Below are positions 8,499 to 15,593 of a stretch of 64,000 bases of DNA, in pieces. The translations under genes were made by a program, and so were the position numbers. Under the pieces are notes generated by a model. The model saw only the letters and a program-made list of their open reading frames with translations, was not told where the DNA came from and did not search any database. The stretch's first letter is position 1. The number at the start of each line of letters is the position of its first letter. This DNA is from a virus, in the IMG/VR virus record IMGVR_UViG_3300023274_000002, positions 1-64,000 of that record. One strand, given 5' to 3'.

Positions 8499-9065
8499 GG
8501 CCGTCGCAGGGGTAGCCCCCTCACCCAGTTCGCCGATGCCGTGCAGCGCGGTGGTCGCGCCGGACATGCCGTCCGGGCCGAAGCGGGCCTCAACCTCGCC
8601 CACCTCGGCGACGCCGAACCAGGTCCGGCCCCCCTCGACGATCCGGACGGTGACCCGCTCCTGGTTCGGGCCGATCTTGATCCGGCCCTGCGTGGCCTGA
8701 CCCACCAGTCCCTCGACCTCGACCGTCCACGTCCGGCTGACCGTGAAGTGGTGCACGCCGCTGTCGTCCACGCGCCCGGGGTCGATCTTCTCGTTGCAGA
8801 TGCGGCAGTGATAGTCGATCTCGTCGTACCCCTCGCCACCGCAAACGCCACCGCACGTGCCGTCGCAGGGCACGTGACGGGTCACGGTGACCAGCGTCGG
8901 ATAGGTGCCGCCGCGGGCCCACGCGTGGAAGTGGCCGACCGCGTCCACCGTGCTCCACTGCGGATCCGGCTTGGTCGCGTTGTCGGTCTCCACGTCGATC
9001 GACAGCCTGCCCGTTGCCGGCTCACCGTTGTCGACGATGACCTGGACCCCCTCGACCGTGGTCAC
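8439..9065 (-). CDS. Cys-rich hypothetical protein
   Basis: 208 residues. The first 50 form a beta-rich N-terminus; then a metal-binding-looking block CDGTCGGVCGGEG plus HCRICNEKID near residues 83-107, then a beta-rich half (WTVEVEGLVGQATQGRIKIG) and a disordered charged tail. GTG 9065 overlaps the upstream stop as GTGA. Function not recognised; the Cys pairs suggest a zinc site. Confidence 0.6.
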   Translation of the reverse strand: MTTVEGVQVIVDNGEPATGRLSIDVETDNATKPDPQWSTVDAVGHFHAWARGGTYPTLVTVTRHVPCDGTCGGVCGGEGYDEIDYHCRICNEKIDPGRVDDSGVHHFTVSRTWTVEVEGLVGQATQGRIKIGPNQERVTVRIVEGGRTWFGVAEVGEVEARFGPDGMSGATTALHGIGELGEGATPATASGKNARHPENGDGNESRKE

Positions 9066-9295
9066 GGCAGTCTCGCCTCGATCGCGGCGATGCGCTCGGC
9101 GATAGCTTCGAACACCTCGACGCTCATCGTGTCGCTCACGGGCTGACCGAGGATCAGGCACGCCCGGGCCAGCCTCAGCGCCCTGTCGTACTCCATCACC
9201 CCGTTCGTCCGGGTCAGGATCACCGTACCGTTGCCTGCGGGCAGCGACGCCTCGTCCAGGGCCGCACGGACTTCGTCATCTGTTGGTCGCGGCAT
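9062..9295 (-). CDS. Small hypothetical protein
   Basis: 77 residues: MPRPTDDEVRAALDEASL then ILTRTNGVMEYDRALRLARACL, helical, ending in an amphipathic helix (EAIAERIAAIEARLP). No recognised domain. ATG 9295 lies two bases downstream of the previous stop and the 3' end overlaps the next start as GTGA. Confidence 0.62.
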   Translation of the reverse strand: MPRPTDDEVRAALDEASLPAGNGTVILTRTNGVMEYDRALRLARACLILGQPVSDTMSVEVFEAIAERIAAIEARLP

Positions 9296-9297
9296 GA

Positions 9298-9525
9298 TCA
9301 CCCCCACATCGCCCGGAGGGTGGCCACGGCCTTGTCGTAGCCGGCCGGTCGGCGAACGCTGGCGACCTTGACCACCTCCCACATGCCCAGATCCGTATCA
9401 CCGAGGCGGAGCGGGAGGAGCGGTCGCTTTCCGGGGGCGGTGCCCATGTGCTCAGTGAGGAACTGCGCGGCGAAGTCCGGCGGCACCTCTACCTCGATCG
9501 CGGGCACGTCTTTGCTGTTCGCCAT
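9298..9525 (-). CDS. Small hypothetical protein
   Basis: 75 residues, beta-rich middle (KRPLLPLRLGDTDLGMWEVVKVASVRR). ATG 9525 is used because GAGG lies 8 bases before it; GTG 9531, overlapping the upstream stop as GTGA, is an equally formal alternative. No function recognised. Confidence 0.6.
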   Translation of the reverse strand: MANSKDVPAIEVEVPPDFAAQFLTEHMGTAPGKRPLLPLRLGDTDLGMWEVVKVASVRRPAGYDKAVATLRAMWG

Positions 9526-9527
9526 GG

Positions 9528-10853
9528 TCACGACCTCGGGAAGCGGGGGAAAGTGGCCGAGGCGGAACGGTACTGCTCGGCGACCATGACCGCGGCGGCG
9601 TAGTCGTAGGCCTGGCTCCAGCTCGCCGTGTACTCGGGCTTCCACGCGGAACCCGCGGCGGCCACCAGCGTGCGGAAGAGGATCGTCTTGACCGTGGCGT
9701 ACTCCTCCCACGTCGCGCCCTGGACGCTGCCGTCGGGGCGGATGAACGCAGCGTGCGAGCGGCCGAACGCCTTGAGCGCGGTGTCCAGTCGGCCCATCTT
9801 GTCCTCGTCGGCAGGATCGTAGAGCTCCGACAGCGCGATCAGCGCCTTGAGCAACTTGTCCCGCTGACCCCTGATCTTGTCCGCCGTGAGCAGGTCGGAG
9901 GGGAACAGTCCGGCCAGGGCGGGCGCCAGACTCAGCAGCTCGGCGTAGAACGCCTGGACGATCGGGTCACCGGAGTCGCCGACCAGCGCGATCGACGCGC
10001 GCAGGTGGTCGCTGATGCTCGGCATGTAGCCCATCCCCTCGCAGTGCGGGCATGGTTCCCGCTCGACTCGGACCAACGGTGCGGGCACCTTGGCCGCCGC
10101 CATCACCGGCTCGCCGGCCAGGATGTTGCGGCCTGGCTGCGGGCCAGCCAGCACGAATTCCCCGCGCTCGCCGGCAGCGATGTCCCGAAGGGCGCGGCCG
10201 TGATCGTCGGTCAGGCGAGGATAGTCGTCGTCATCGATCGGGATGTCCCCCCGGTGGAATGGGCCGGCCGGGATCGGCGACGGATCGGCGGGGCTGATCG
10301 GCGCGTTCAGCGGGTCGGCGATCAGGCGGGGATCGGTCTGCATGAGGGACTGAAGCCGACGGCTCTCCTCACCCGGCTCGTGGGCGTCGGCGTACCGGTC
10401 CGGTTCGCCGTCGTCCTCGCCGGCCTGCGTCTCCACGGTGACCTTCTCGCCGTCGCGCTGGACGCTGACCACGTCGCTCAGTTCGGTCGCGCCAGGCGGG
10501 TAAGAGCTCTCGGGCACCTCGGGCAGCTTGTCGCCCGGCGTGGCCCATCGCTCGGGGATCTCGCCATGGGCTCGCGAGTCCGCGATCACGCGTTCCGCCG
10601 CAGCCCGGTCGGCGGCCTGCCGGTCGTCCGCGCTCATCACCCAGTTGTCGCCGCCGGCCGGCATGTCATCCGGCCGGCTCGGATTCGGATCGGTCATGGT
10701 CGTCTCCTGCTTTCGTCTCCGGAACATCCTCTGCATCCTGTAGATCAGTTCGAACAGGCCGAACATCACGGCCAGTATCAGAACGAGCATCCCGAGCGCC
10801 CACGGGTTGTCTCGCATCGGATCATTCCACAGGTCGTGCCACCAAGCGCTCAC
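9528..10853 (-). CDS. Membrane-tethered globin-like protein (two possible starts)
   Basis: 441 residues from GTG 10853 (GTGA overlap). Residues about 18-40 form one membrane helix (WALGMLVLILAVMFGLFELI), then a long acidic low-complexity linker, a Cys pair CPHCEGMGY (268-276), and a C-terminal globin-like domain (280-430). Candidate heme-pocket residues match bacterial globins: Tyr303 (FYAELL, B10), Phe317 (LFPSD, CD1), Gln330 (E7), proximal His367 (FGRSHAAF, F8) and Tyr385. An in-frame ATG at 10697 with AGGAG seven bases upstream would give a 389-residue form without the membrane helix. Possible role: oxygen/NO binding or sensing; inference only. Confidence 0.65.
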   Translation of the reverse strand: MSAWWHDLWNDPMRDNPWALGMLVLILAVMFGLFELIYRMQRMFRRRKQETTMTDPNPSRPDDMPAGGDNWVMSADDRQAADRAAAERVIADSRAHGEIPERWATPGDKLPEVPESSYPPGATELSDVVSVQRDGEKVTVETQAGEDDGEPDRYADAHEPGEESRRLQSLMQTDPRLIADPLNAPISPADPSPIPAGPFHRGDIPIDDDDYPRLTDDHGRALRDIAAGERGEFVLAGPQPGRNILAGEPVMAAAKVPAPLVRVEREPCPHCEGMGYMPSISDHLRASIALVGDSGDPIVQAFYAELLSLAPALAGLFPSDLLTADKIRGQRDKLLKALIALSELYDPADEDKMGRLDTALKAFGRSHAAFIRPDGSVQGATWEEYATVKTILFRTLVAAAGSAWKPEYTASWSQAYDYAAAVMVAEQYRSASATFPRFPRS

Positions 10854-11089
10854 CCCTGCGACCTCCCGTGCACGATGAAGCCGGCCACCACTCGGGTCGG
10901 CTCGATCGGCATAGGTAGGTCGTACTCGCGGGCCAGTCGCGCCAGCTCGGTCAGTTCGTCGGCGGCCCGGCGGCGTGCAGCCTCAGCCCGGTGCACTCGA
11001 CGATCAAACTCGCGGTCGCTCATGTTGCGCGCCGGGCGACCGCCCGCCACCCGCACCGCGTTCGCCATCCGGTTCAGGATCTCGTTCAC
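10850..11089 (-). CDS. Small hypothetical protein with LPMP tail motif
   Basis: 79 residues; GTG 11089 (GTGA overlap). Highly charged helix (SDREFDRRVHRAEAARRRA) followed by ELARLAREYDLPMP, a motif also found at the end of the membrane protein 18150-18527, where the encoding DNA is similar too. Function unknown. Confidence 0.6.
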   Translation of the reverse strand: MNEILNRMANAVRVAGGRPARNMSDREFDRRVHRAEAARRRAADELTELARLAREYDLPMPIEPTRVVAGFIVHGRSQG

Positions 11090-11523
11090 GTCGCCCCCAG
11101 TTCCCGGCGCCACTTCTTGCTCCAGCGTGCCGCATGGTAGAGGTCTTGGAACATGGGCGCCTCGTCGGTCTTCGGCGTGCCGTCGGTGCGCCACAGGCGG
11201 TAGGCCGTGGCGTATCGGCCGTTGAGGAAGCCGAGGCCGTAGGACTGCCAGCCGCGGTAGGCCACCGACCGCTCCAGCACGTCGAAGCCGCTCCACACAT
11301 CGCGGGGCAAGGTCCGCAGGATCTCATCGACGACAGCGAACGGGCCGGCCGCCGCGTAGTCCTCGATCGCGTCCAGCAGCACATGCACCCGCCCGTGAGC
11401 GTTCGCGCACATGCCCAGCGTCTGCGCGTCCCCACCGCCGCGCGGGCGCGGCCGGACGTGGTGCTCTTCGATCGGCACCGGCTCGTCGTGCTCGCGGTGC
11501 ACGAGACACTCCCGGCCGAGCAT
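11086..11523 (-). CDS. HNH-like endonuclease
   Basis: 145 residues. The N-terminal part carries an HNH-type metal-finger pattern: CLVHREHD, then EEHHVRPRPRGG, then LGMCANAHGRVHVLL, matching the His-His, Asn and His positions of actinophage HNH proteins. The C-terminal half (GWQSYGLGFLNGRYATAYRLW) is unassigned. ATG 11523 overlaps the previous stop by one base (TGATG). Phage HNH proteins often act near terminase or as DNA-entry nickases; here it lies about 3.6 kb upstream of terminase in the same direction. Confidence 0.65.
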   Translation of the reverse strand: MLGRECLVHREHDEPVPIEEHHVRPRPRGGGDAQTLGMCANAHGRVHVLLDAIEDYAAAGPFAVVDEILRTLPRDVWSGFDVLERSVAYRGWQSYGLGFLNGRYATAYRLWRTDGTPKTDEAPMFQDLYHAARWSKKWRRELGAT

Positions 11524-11645
11524 CACGGCCCGACCAGCGAGATGAGGTAGACGATCAGCATTGCCACGCCGGCCACCATGGCGATCAGGCTGATTCCAGC
11601 GACGCCGAGCAGCAGCGCGATCGCGGTCCGACGAATGATCCACAC
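11523..11645 (-). CDS. Small membrane protein
   Basis: 40 residues starting GTG 11645 with a perfect GGAGG five bases upstream: short basic N-terminus (MWIIRRT) then two closely spaced hydrophobic stretches filling the rest of the protein. The stop overlaps the HNH start as TGATG. Too short for standard gene callers, but the ribosome site and overlap support it. Confidence 0.65.
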   Translation of the reverse strand: MWIIRRTAIALLLGVAGISLIAMVAGVAMLIVYLISLVGP

Positions 11646-11684
11646 GAGCACCTCCCCACCTACGTCGGACGGTACCCGCCGACC

Positions 11685-12041
11685 TCATGTCCGGTGGCGG
11701 CATTCACTCGCTTCGTGGCCCATCGGCCCGCCGCGCAGGTCGCCGCAGTTCGTGCAGTGCGGGTTGCGGCGCCGATCCACCTCGAGCCACGGCGTGACCA
11801 CCTGCCATGCACCATCGACCCAGGCGCGGCAGTGACTCGCGCAGTCGTCGGCCGCCTCCATGGTCGGGTCGCGGTCGCCGCACGCCACCAGCTCGTAGCG
11901 CTCCTCCGACGGGCCCCACGCGATCACCGACCATCCGAGATGCCGGCACTCGGCGTGCGGGCACGGTCCGAGCACCGGGAGCGGTCCGGTGCTCTTGAAC
12001 CACTTCACCTCACCCGGCGCGTCGACGTGCACTTCAGCCAT
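11685..12041 (-). CDS. Cys/His-rich hypothetical protein
   Basis: 118 residues with CPHAECRHLGW near residues 27-37, DDCASHCRAW in the middle and HCTNCGD plus a final CRH; probably zinc-binding. ATG 12041 lies 3 bases after the previous stop. No function recognised. Confidence 0.65.
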   Translation of the reverse strand: MAEVHVDAPGEVKWFKSTGPLPVLGPCPHAECRHLGWSVIAWGPSEERYELVACGDRDPTMEAADDCASHCRAWVDGAWQVVTPWLEVDRRRNPHCTNCGDLRGGPMGHEASECRHRT

Positions 12042-12044
12042 GGA

Positions 12045-12458
12045 TCACTCGTCTCCGCCGCCAGTACCGCGCGACCACTCGGGGTGCGAAGCGAGGAACG
12101 CGATCACGTCCTCGTTGATGCACTCGCCCGTGTCGGCGGCGTAGATGGTGCCGATGTAGCGGACCAGCGACCGCCGTTCATCCGGCTCCGGGTTGGTGTT
12201 CTTCTCGGTGACCACGACGAACGGCCAGCGAATCTTGTGGGCCCGGGCGCGCTCCTCGACCTCGCTCATCGCCAAGTCGAGGAACTTGGCGGACTCGGCG
12301 TATCCGGCCTTGCCACGCTCCGGGGCGAAGCATCCCTTCAGCCTGATCGGCGCCTCGTCCCACGTGCCGCGGCCCAGATCGGAGATGAGCAGGACCGTGT
12401 CCCCGTCGTCGCCGCGCGCCCGCAGCTTGTCAGACCGCCGTGCCCGGTTGTCCCACAT
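12045..12458 (-). CDS. Staphylococcal nuclease-like (SNase/TNase) protein
   Basis: 137 residues matching the SNase fold order: DGDTVLLISDLGRGTW, IRLKGCFAPE, then SLVRYIGTIYAADTGECINEDVI. The Arg and Glu of the R-L-x-G-x-D-x-P-E motif and the later Arg (VRYIGTIY) are kept, but the usual Asp (Ca-binding, Asp40 in the S. aureus enzyme) is Phe in GCFAPE, so activity is uncertain. ATG 12458 has GAGGGGAAA upstream; ATG 12476 is an alternative. It overlaps the next upstream gene by 29 bases. Confidence 0.6.
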   Translation of the reverse strand: MWDNRARRSDKLRARGDDGDTVLLISDLGRGTWDEAPIRLKGCFAPERGKAGYAESAKFLDLAMSEVEERARAHKIRWPFVVVTEKNTNPEPDERRSLVRYIGTIYAADTGECINEDVIAFLASHPEWSRGTGGGDE

Positions 12459-12939
12459 CGGCTTTCCCCTCTGCATCGTCCAGCTCGACGGCATCGCGCA
12501 AGGGCACGCCGGCCTCCCGCTGCTTCTTGGCCACCCCGCCAAGCACCATCAGGGCAAGGTTGACCGCGTCCACCGGCCGCAACTTCTCGGTGTCTTCCAG
12601 GCTGCGCAGCGCGGCGTACGCCTCGGGCATCAGAACCGCTGTCATCTCGATGTTGCCGTTGGGCAGCATCCGGAAGTCGCTCACGGCTGCATTCTTCCTT
12701 CGGCCTGCGGGTTGCAGCATCGCGTGTACGTGGTCGCCGCCGAAAAACGGCGCATGGCCGTTCACGATGCCCTCCCCCGCCAGCCGGTCGAAAAGGTCGG
12801 CCCGGATCACCATCGGCACGCCGCATGCCGTGACCGGCTCGCCGCTGATCAGCGCAATGACCAGTCCGGTCCCGTCACACTCCCATCCCTTGTCCTTGCC
12901 GAACAGAGACGGGAGCCTCGCTCCGCATTCCTGCGTCAC
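12430..12939 (-). CDS. Hypothetical protein
   Basis: 169 residues from GTG 12939 (GTGA overlap). The N-terminal half has scattered Cys and a beta pattern (GTGLVIALISGEPVTACGVPM); the middle has AVSDFRMLPNGNIEMTAVLMP; the C-terminus is helical and charged. No domain recognised. Confidence 0.65.
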   Translation of the reverse strand: MTQECGARLPSLFGKDKGWECDGTGLVIALISGEPVTACGVPMVIRADLFDRLAGEGIVNGHAPFFGGDHVHAMLQPAGRRKNAAVSDFRMLPNGNIEMTAVLMPEAYAALRSLEDTEKLRPVDAVNLALMVLGGVAKKQREAGVPLRDAVELDDAEGKADVGQPGTAV

Positions 12940-13289
12940 GACCGACCCCCGATCGCGCGGCGGCCCTCGATCTCGCCGGCCGGCTCGGTGGCCCAGTCCG
13001 GCCGCGGGGCGTGACGCTCGTTCGCGACCAGCATGCCCTCCATGCTGAAGCGCACGACGGTCAGGCCTAGGGTGCGCACTACTCGGTCCGAGGCGAACAG
13101 GTCAGTCTCGTCGCGCTCCATCTCGACCGTGCCGAACGATCCGGTCATCTGCCAGCTCATGAACTGGTTGGGCGCGAACTCAACCACCACGCCGGCCCGG
13201 CCGCGGAACATGCTGCCGTGCGGCGAGATCGGCTCGGCCGACCACATCCGCTCACTGCCGTAGCCCCACGACATGCGTTCGTTGCTCAC
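12936..13289 (-). CDS. Hypothetical protein
   Basis: 117 residues, GTG 13289 overlapping the upstream stop as GTGA. Aromatic and Met-rich N-terminus (SNERMSWGYGSERMW) and a beta-rich centre. No recognised family. Confidence 0.62.
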   Translation of the reverse strand: MSNERMSWGYGSERMWSAEPISPHGSMFRGRAGVVVEFAPNQFMSWQMTGSFGTVEMERDETDLFASDRVVRTLGLTVVRFSMEGMLVANERHAPRPDWATEPAGEIEGRRAIGGRS

Positions 13290-13513
13290 TGCGTCGTCCC
13301 CTCCTTCGGCACTAGCGTGCCCTCGGCAGGCGGCACGTACTCCAGTTCTTCACGAGCCACGACATGCACGCGCCAGAGTTGGCGCTCACGTGTGTCCACG
13401 GATACCCAGGTGATCGCCTCGGACTCGGAGGCGAACAGTCGCATCAGCGGATCATCAGCCCGCTTGCCCACAATCAGCTCGGCAATCCGCTGGAGGTTCG
13501 GATCCCAGTCCAT
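13286..13513 (-). CDS. Small hypothetical protein
   Basis: 75 residues, ATG 13513 in a TGATG overlap. MDWDPNLQRIAELIVGKR followed by a beta-type stretch EAITWVSVDTRERQLWRVHV. Function unknown. Confidence 0.6.
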   Translation of the reverse strand: MDWDPNLQRIAELIVGKRADDPLMRLFASESEAITWVSVDTRERQLWRVHVVAREELEYVPPAEGTLVPKEGTTQ

Positions 13514-13737
13514 CACGCGCCGTCCCGCTCGGCGATGGCTTGGCGCAGATAGCACGCCAGATCCAGCGCCTCCTCGTACGCATCACGCAGAGCGTCCCGG
13601 CCGTTGTGCGGCTGGAGCGGGGTGCCGTATCGGGCGATGCCGATCTTTTTGCGGACGGCCAGATCGGACATCACCATGTCCTGAACGCTCTGCCGGTCGC
13701 TAGCCACCGGGTCCGGTTGTTCCTCGTCGAGCTTCAC
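13513..13737 (-). CDS. Small MazG-like / nucleotide-pyrophosphatase-like helical protein
   Basis: 74 residues, GTG 13737 (GTGA overlap). The second half RKKIGIARYGTPLQPHNGRD with ALRDAYEEALDLACYLRQA has the acidic helix (EEALD) seen in small all-alpha NTP pyrophosphatase-like phage proteins. The domain is incomplete compared with true MazG, so the activity is uncertain. Confidence 0.55.
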   Translation of the reverse strand: MKLDEEQPDPVASDRQSVQDMVMSDLAVRKKIGIARYGTPLQPHNGRDALRDAYEEALDLACYLRQAIAERDGA

Positions 13738-14117
13738 GCGCCGCCGCCCATCATCGTCTCGATCTCTCGGTTCAGTTGATCCCCGTGCACCCCGGGCATC
13801 CACATTCGCCGCTGGAGCGAGCGCAGCGCACGCCGCTTCGTCCATCCGGTGCCACAGCGTCGGCGGTACTCACCGGCGGGGAACTCCGTCGGCTCGGCGA
13901 GGTAGCCGTTGAAGGTGTTCTTCAGGGCCCGCCAGTCACGATCGCGGACGTGCCGGCCGATCGTCTTCGGGATGTAGCTCAGTGACGTGCGTGCCCGCTT
14001 CAGACGCCACAGGGGCGAGGGTGCGCCGACGGACGCCGGGAACTTCCGCGCGGTCAGGATGTGCCAGGTGTGGATCAACTGCTTGAGCACGCCGACCGGA
14101 TACACGTCCACCGTCAT
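13734..14117 (-). CDS. Hypothetical protein
   Basis: 127 residues, strongly basic, ATG 14117 in an ATGA overlap. Contains KQLIHTWHILTARKFP and RRCGTGWTKRRALRSLQRRMW. It may bind nucleic acid on charge grounds; no family recognised. Confidence 0.6.
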   Translation of the reverse strand: MTVDVYPVGVLKQLIHTWHILTARKFPASVGAPSPLWRLKRARTSLSYIPKTIGRHVRDRDWRALKNTFNGYLAEPTEFPAGEYRRRCGTGWTKRRALRSLQRRMWMPGVHGDQLNREIETMMGGGA

Positions 14118-14743
14118 GCGCCGCCGCCCATCGTCGTGCCGTCTCCGAAGATGAGACGCTCCTCGCCGGTCATGCGGCCCGGTTCCATGCGCGCCCGCGT
14201 GGGATTGCCGTCCGCATCTTTGCAACCGGGGAAGAAGCACCTCACCTCGCCCTTGCGCTTGAGCATACGCAGGCCGTAGGTACCGCAGTAGGGACACGCG
14301 AGCCGCCGGTCGGCGATGCGCGGGAGGTCCACCCACGGCTCGTCCTCGTCGATCGCCGGCACCGACTGCGCGGCCGCAATCCAGCGCTCGAGCTCGCTGG
14401 TCGCCCACCGCAGCGGGGTGTCCGAGACGCTCGGCGCCATGTTGCGCACGATGGCCAGCGCCTCGGCGCCGTAGACGTCCTTGAACAGGGGCAGGTGCAG
14501 CCCGGCCGCCGAGCGCATGCCGCGGGCCAGATTGGCCGCGCCGAAATAGATGTCCCAGTAGGCCGACGCCGCGGCAGGGGCCCACGGCTCGCTCGACTCC
14601 GGCGCGTGCCGGCCGATGGTGCCTGTGTCCGGGCCCGAGTTCTCCGGCTCGGACAGCAGCGGCTCCAGCCGATCGAGCACCGCCTCAGCCTCGCTGATCA
14701 GCTCGTTCAGCCGTTCCATCCGGTCCGTCTCCACGCGCGCCAT
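14114..14743 (-). CDS. Zinc-ribbon hypothetical protein
   Basis: 209 residues. An N-terminal helix (RLNELISEAEAVLDRLEPLL), a central helical domain, and a C-terminal zinc ribbon CPYCGTYGLRMLKRKG ... CFFPGC at about 155-180. ATG 14743 lacks a good ribosome site; ATG 14719 with GGAG upstream is possible. It lies 7 bases after the preceding stop and overlaps the next gene as ATGA. Confidence 0.62.
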   Translation of the reverse strand: MARVETDRMERLNELISEAEAVLDRLEPLLSEPENSGPDTGTIGRHAPESSEPWAPAAASAYWDIYFGAANLARGMRSAAGLHLPLFKDVYGAEALAIVRNMAPSVSDTPLRWATSELERWIAAAQSVPAIDEDEPWVDLPRIADRRLACPYCGTYGLRMLKRKGEVRCFFPGCKDADGNPTRARMEPGRMTGEERLIFGDGTTMGGGA

Positions 14744-14750
14744 GCTCGGA

Positions 14751-14909
14751 TCATGGCACGTCGGGAGGATCAGGGACGATGTCCAGGTGGGGGAAGATCT
14801 CCTTCTCGACCAACTCACCTACGGCTCGCAAGTAGGCGTCACGGCCGCTCGTCTCGTAGGTGTGCATCGTGGCGACGATGTGCAGGAGTCGGTCCCGCAG
14901 TTTGGCCAT
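14751..14909 (-). CDS. Small hypothetical protein, possibly 3' part of a frameshifted gene
   Basis: 52 residues from ATG 14909: MAKLRDRLLHIVATMHTYE then YLRAVGELVEKEIFPHLD. ATG 14909 has no ribosome site. In the same frame, upstream of it, about 24 further coding-looking codons (reading DEATDLEEVHPGTEPP) lack any start codon. Together with the ORF at 14977-15051 in the next frame, this suggests one older gene split by a +1 shift, or a shift used in expression. Confidence 0.5.
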   Translation of the reverse strand: MAKLRDRLLHIVATMHTYETSGRDAYLRAVGELVEKEIFPHLDIVPDPPDVP

Positions 14910-14976
14910 CGAGTACGGCCGATCGACGCGCGGAGGCTCCGTTCCCGGATGAACCTCTTCCAGGTCGGTCGCCTCG

Positions 14977-15051
14977 TCACCCTCGATGCTTCAGCGCCAG
15001 CAGGTGACGCAGGTCTTCGTCGGTCAGCAGGATGATTGCTCGTCTCCTCAT
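14977..15051 (-). CDS. 24-residue ORF, possible 5' part of a frameshifted gene
   Basis: MRRRAIILLTDEDLRHLLAL followed by four residues and TGA. Third codon positions are GC-rich as in real genes here. It ends where the frame of 14751-14909 becomes coding: skipping one base after the AAG codon near 14990 would fuse the two into about 98 residues. It lies just after the terminator at 15069-15106, so a promoter must lie close by. Confidence 0.35.
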   Translation of the reverse strand: MRRRAIILLTDEDLRHLLALKHRG

Positions 15052-15068
15052 GCCCTGATCGTGGCACG

Positions 15069-15106
15069 AAAAAGAACCGCCCACCCCGCTAAGGGTGGGC
15101 GGTTCT
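15069..15106 (-). terminator. Intrinsic terminator after gene 15238-15444
   Basis: Perfect 14-base arms AGAACCGCCCACCC (15073-15086) and its complement (15093-15106). On the minus strand the hairpin is followed by TTTTT. It ends the leftward transcript from 15.5 kb. Confidence 0.85.
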
Positions 15107-15237
15107 ACCCGGCTCCCGCATGGACTTGCGGTGCGTTCGGGCCGCTCGCCGCGACCTGGCGTCGACCCTGCGGCGGGCCGACCGGCGAGCCTTGCCGCCC
15201 GGGTCCGGGGATCAACCGGCCCGGGCGCTCACTCCCG
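15107..15237. other. Noncoding gap between terminator and gene 15238-15444
   Basis: About 130 bases, GC-rich, forming the 3' untranslated part of the leftward gene at 15238. No ORF with a ribosome site, tRNA or clear repeat is seen in it. Confidence 0.5.
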
Positions 15238-15444
15238 CTAGGCGAAGAAGCGGGAAACATCGGGGCAGTAGGGGGCCTCGTCGCCACAGGTCCGGCAGAT
15301 AACCGCCGTGACGTGGAACTCCGCGGCGATCCCCCGCATCTGCTCGGTGGTCATGTCCGAGTAGTCGACGGGGGTGATCACGTCGTCCGCAGCCCGATAG
15401 ACGACGGTGACCGGAACAGCCTTGCGAGTGGCGGTGCGGGCCAT
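15238..15444 (-). CDS. Small hypothetical protein under its own promoter
   Basis: 68 residues: TRKAVPVTVVYRAADDVITP, then a helix TTEQMRGIAAEFHV and ICRTCGDEAPYCPD, a possible zinc pair. ATG 15444 has GGAGGGGAC directly upstream. It is a single-gene unit, with a GGGGGTACAGT promoter in front and an intrinsic terminator behind. Confidence 0.7.
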   Translation of the reverse strand: MARTATRKAVPVTVVYRAADDVITPVDYSDMTTEQMRGIAAEFHVTAVICRTCGDEAPYCPDVSRFFA

Positions 15445-15497
15445 GTCCCCTCCAAGGGACGTGGGGCCCAGCCCTTCCGGGCCCCGGTCATGTCTCT

Positions 15498-15526
15498 ACT
15501 GTACCCCCACTAACCAGGGAACGCAA
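15498..15526 (-). promoter_or_regulatory. Promoter of the GGGGGTACAGT class (leftward)
   Basis: Minus strand TTGCGT (15521-15526), 17-base spacer ending TAGTGGGGG, TACAGT (15498-15503). Same consensus as the rightward cassette promoters at 41-45 kb. It should start transcription near 15490, ahead of gene 15238-15444. Confidence 0.75.
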
Positions 15527-15531
15527 GCACG

Positions 15532-15562
15532 AGAAAGCCCCCGGTCGTGATGGACCGGGGGC
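15532..15562 (-). terminator. Intrinsic terminator after DUF397-like gene
   Basis: GCCCCCGGTC (15537-15546), loop of six, GACCGGGGGC (15553-15562); minus strand continues TTTCTC. It lies directly before the -35 of the promoter at 15498-15526, a terminator-promoter tandem as seen in the rightward cassettes. Confidence 0.8.
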
Positions 15563-15593
15563 CGTTACCGTTGCCGCCGCGCGGCGTGGTAGC

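Noticed and set aside
15107-15237. A tRNA or small RNA between 15.11 and 15.24 kb
   Set aside because: No T-loop consensus, no acceptor pairing; only the terminator hairpin at 15069-15106 is convincing.
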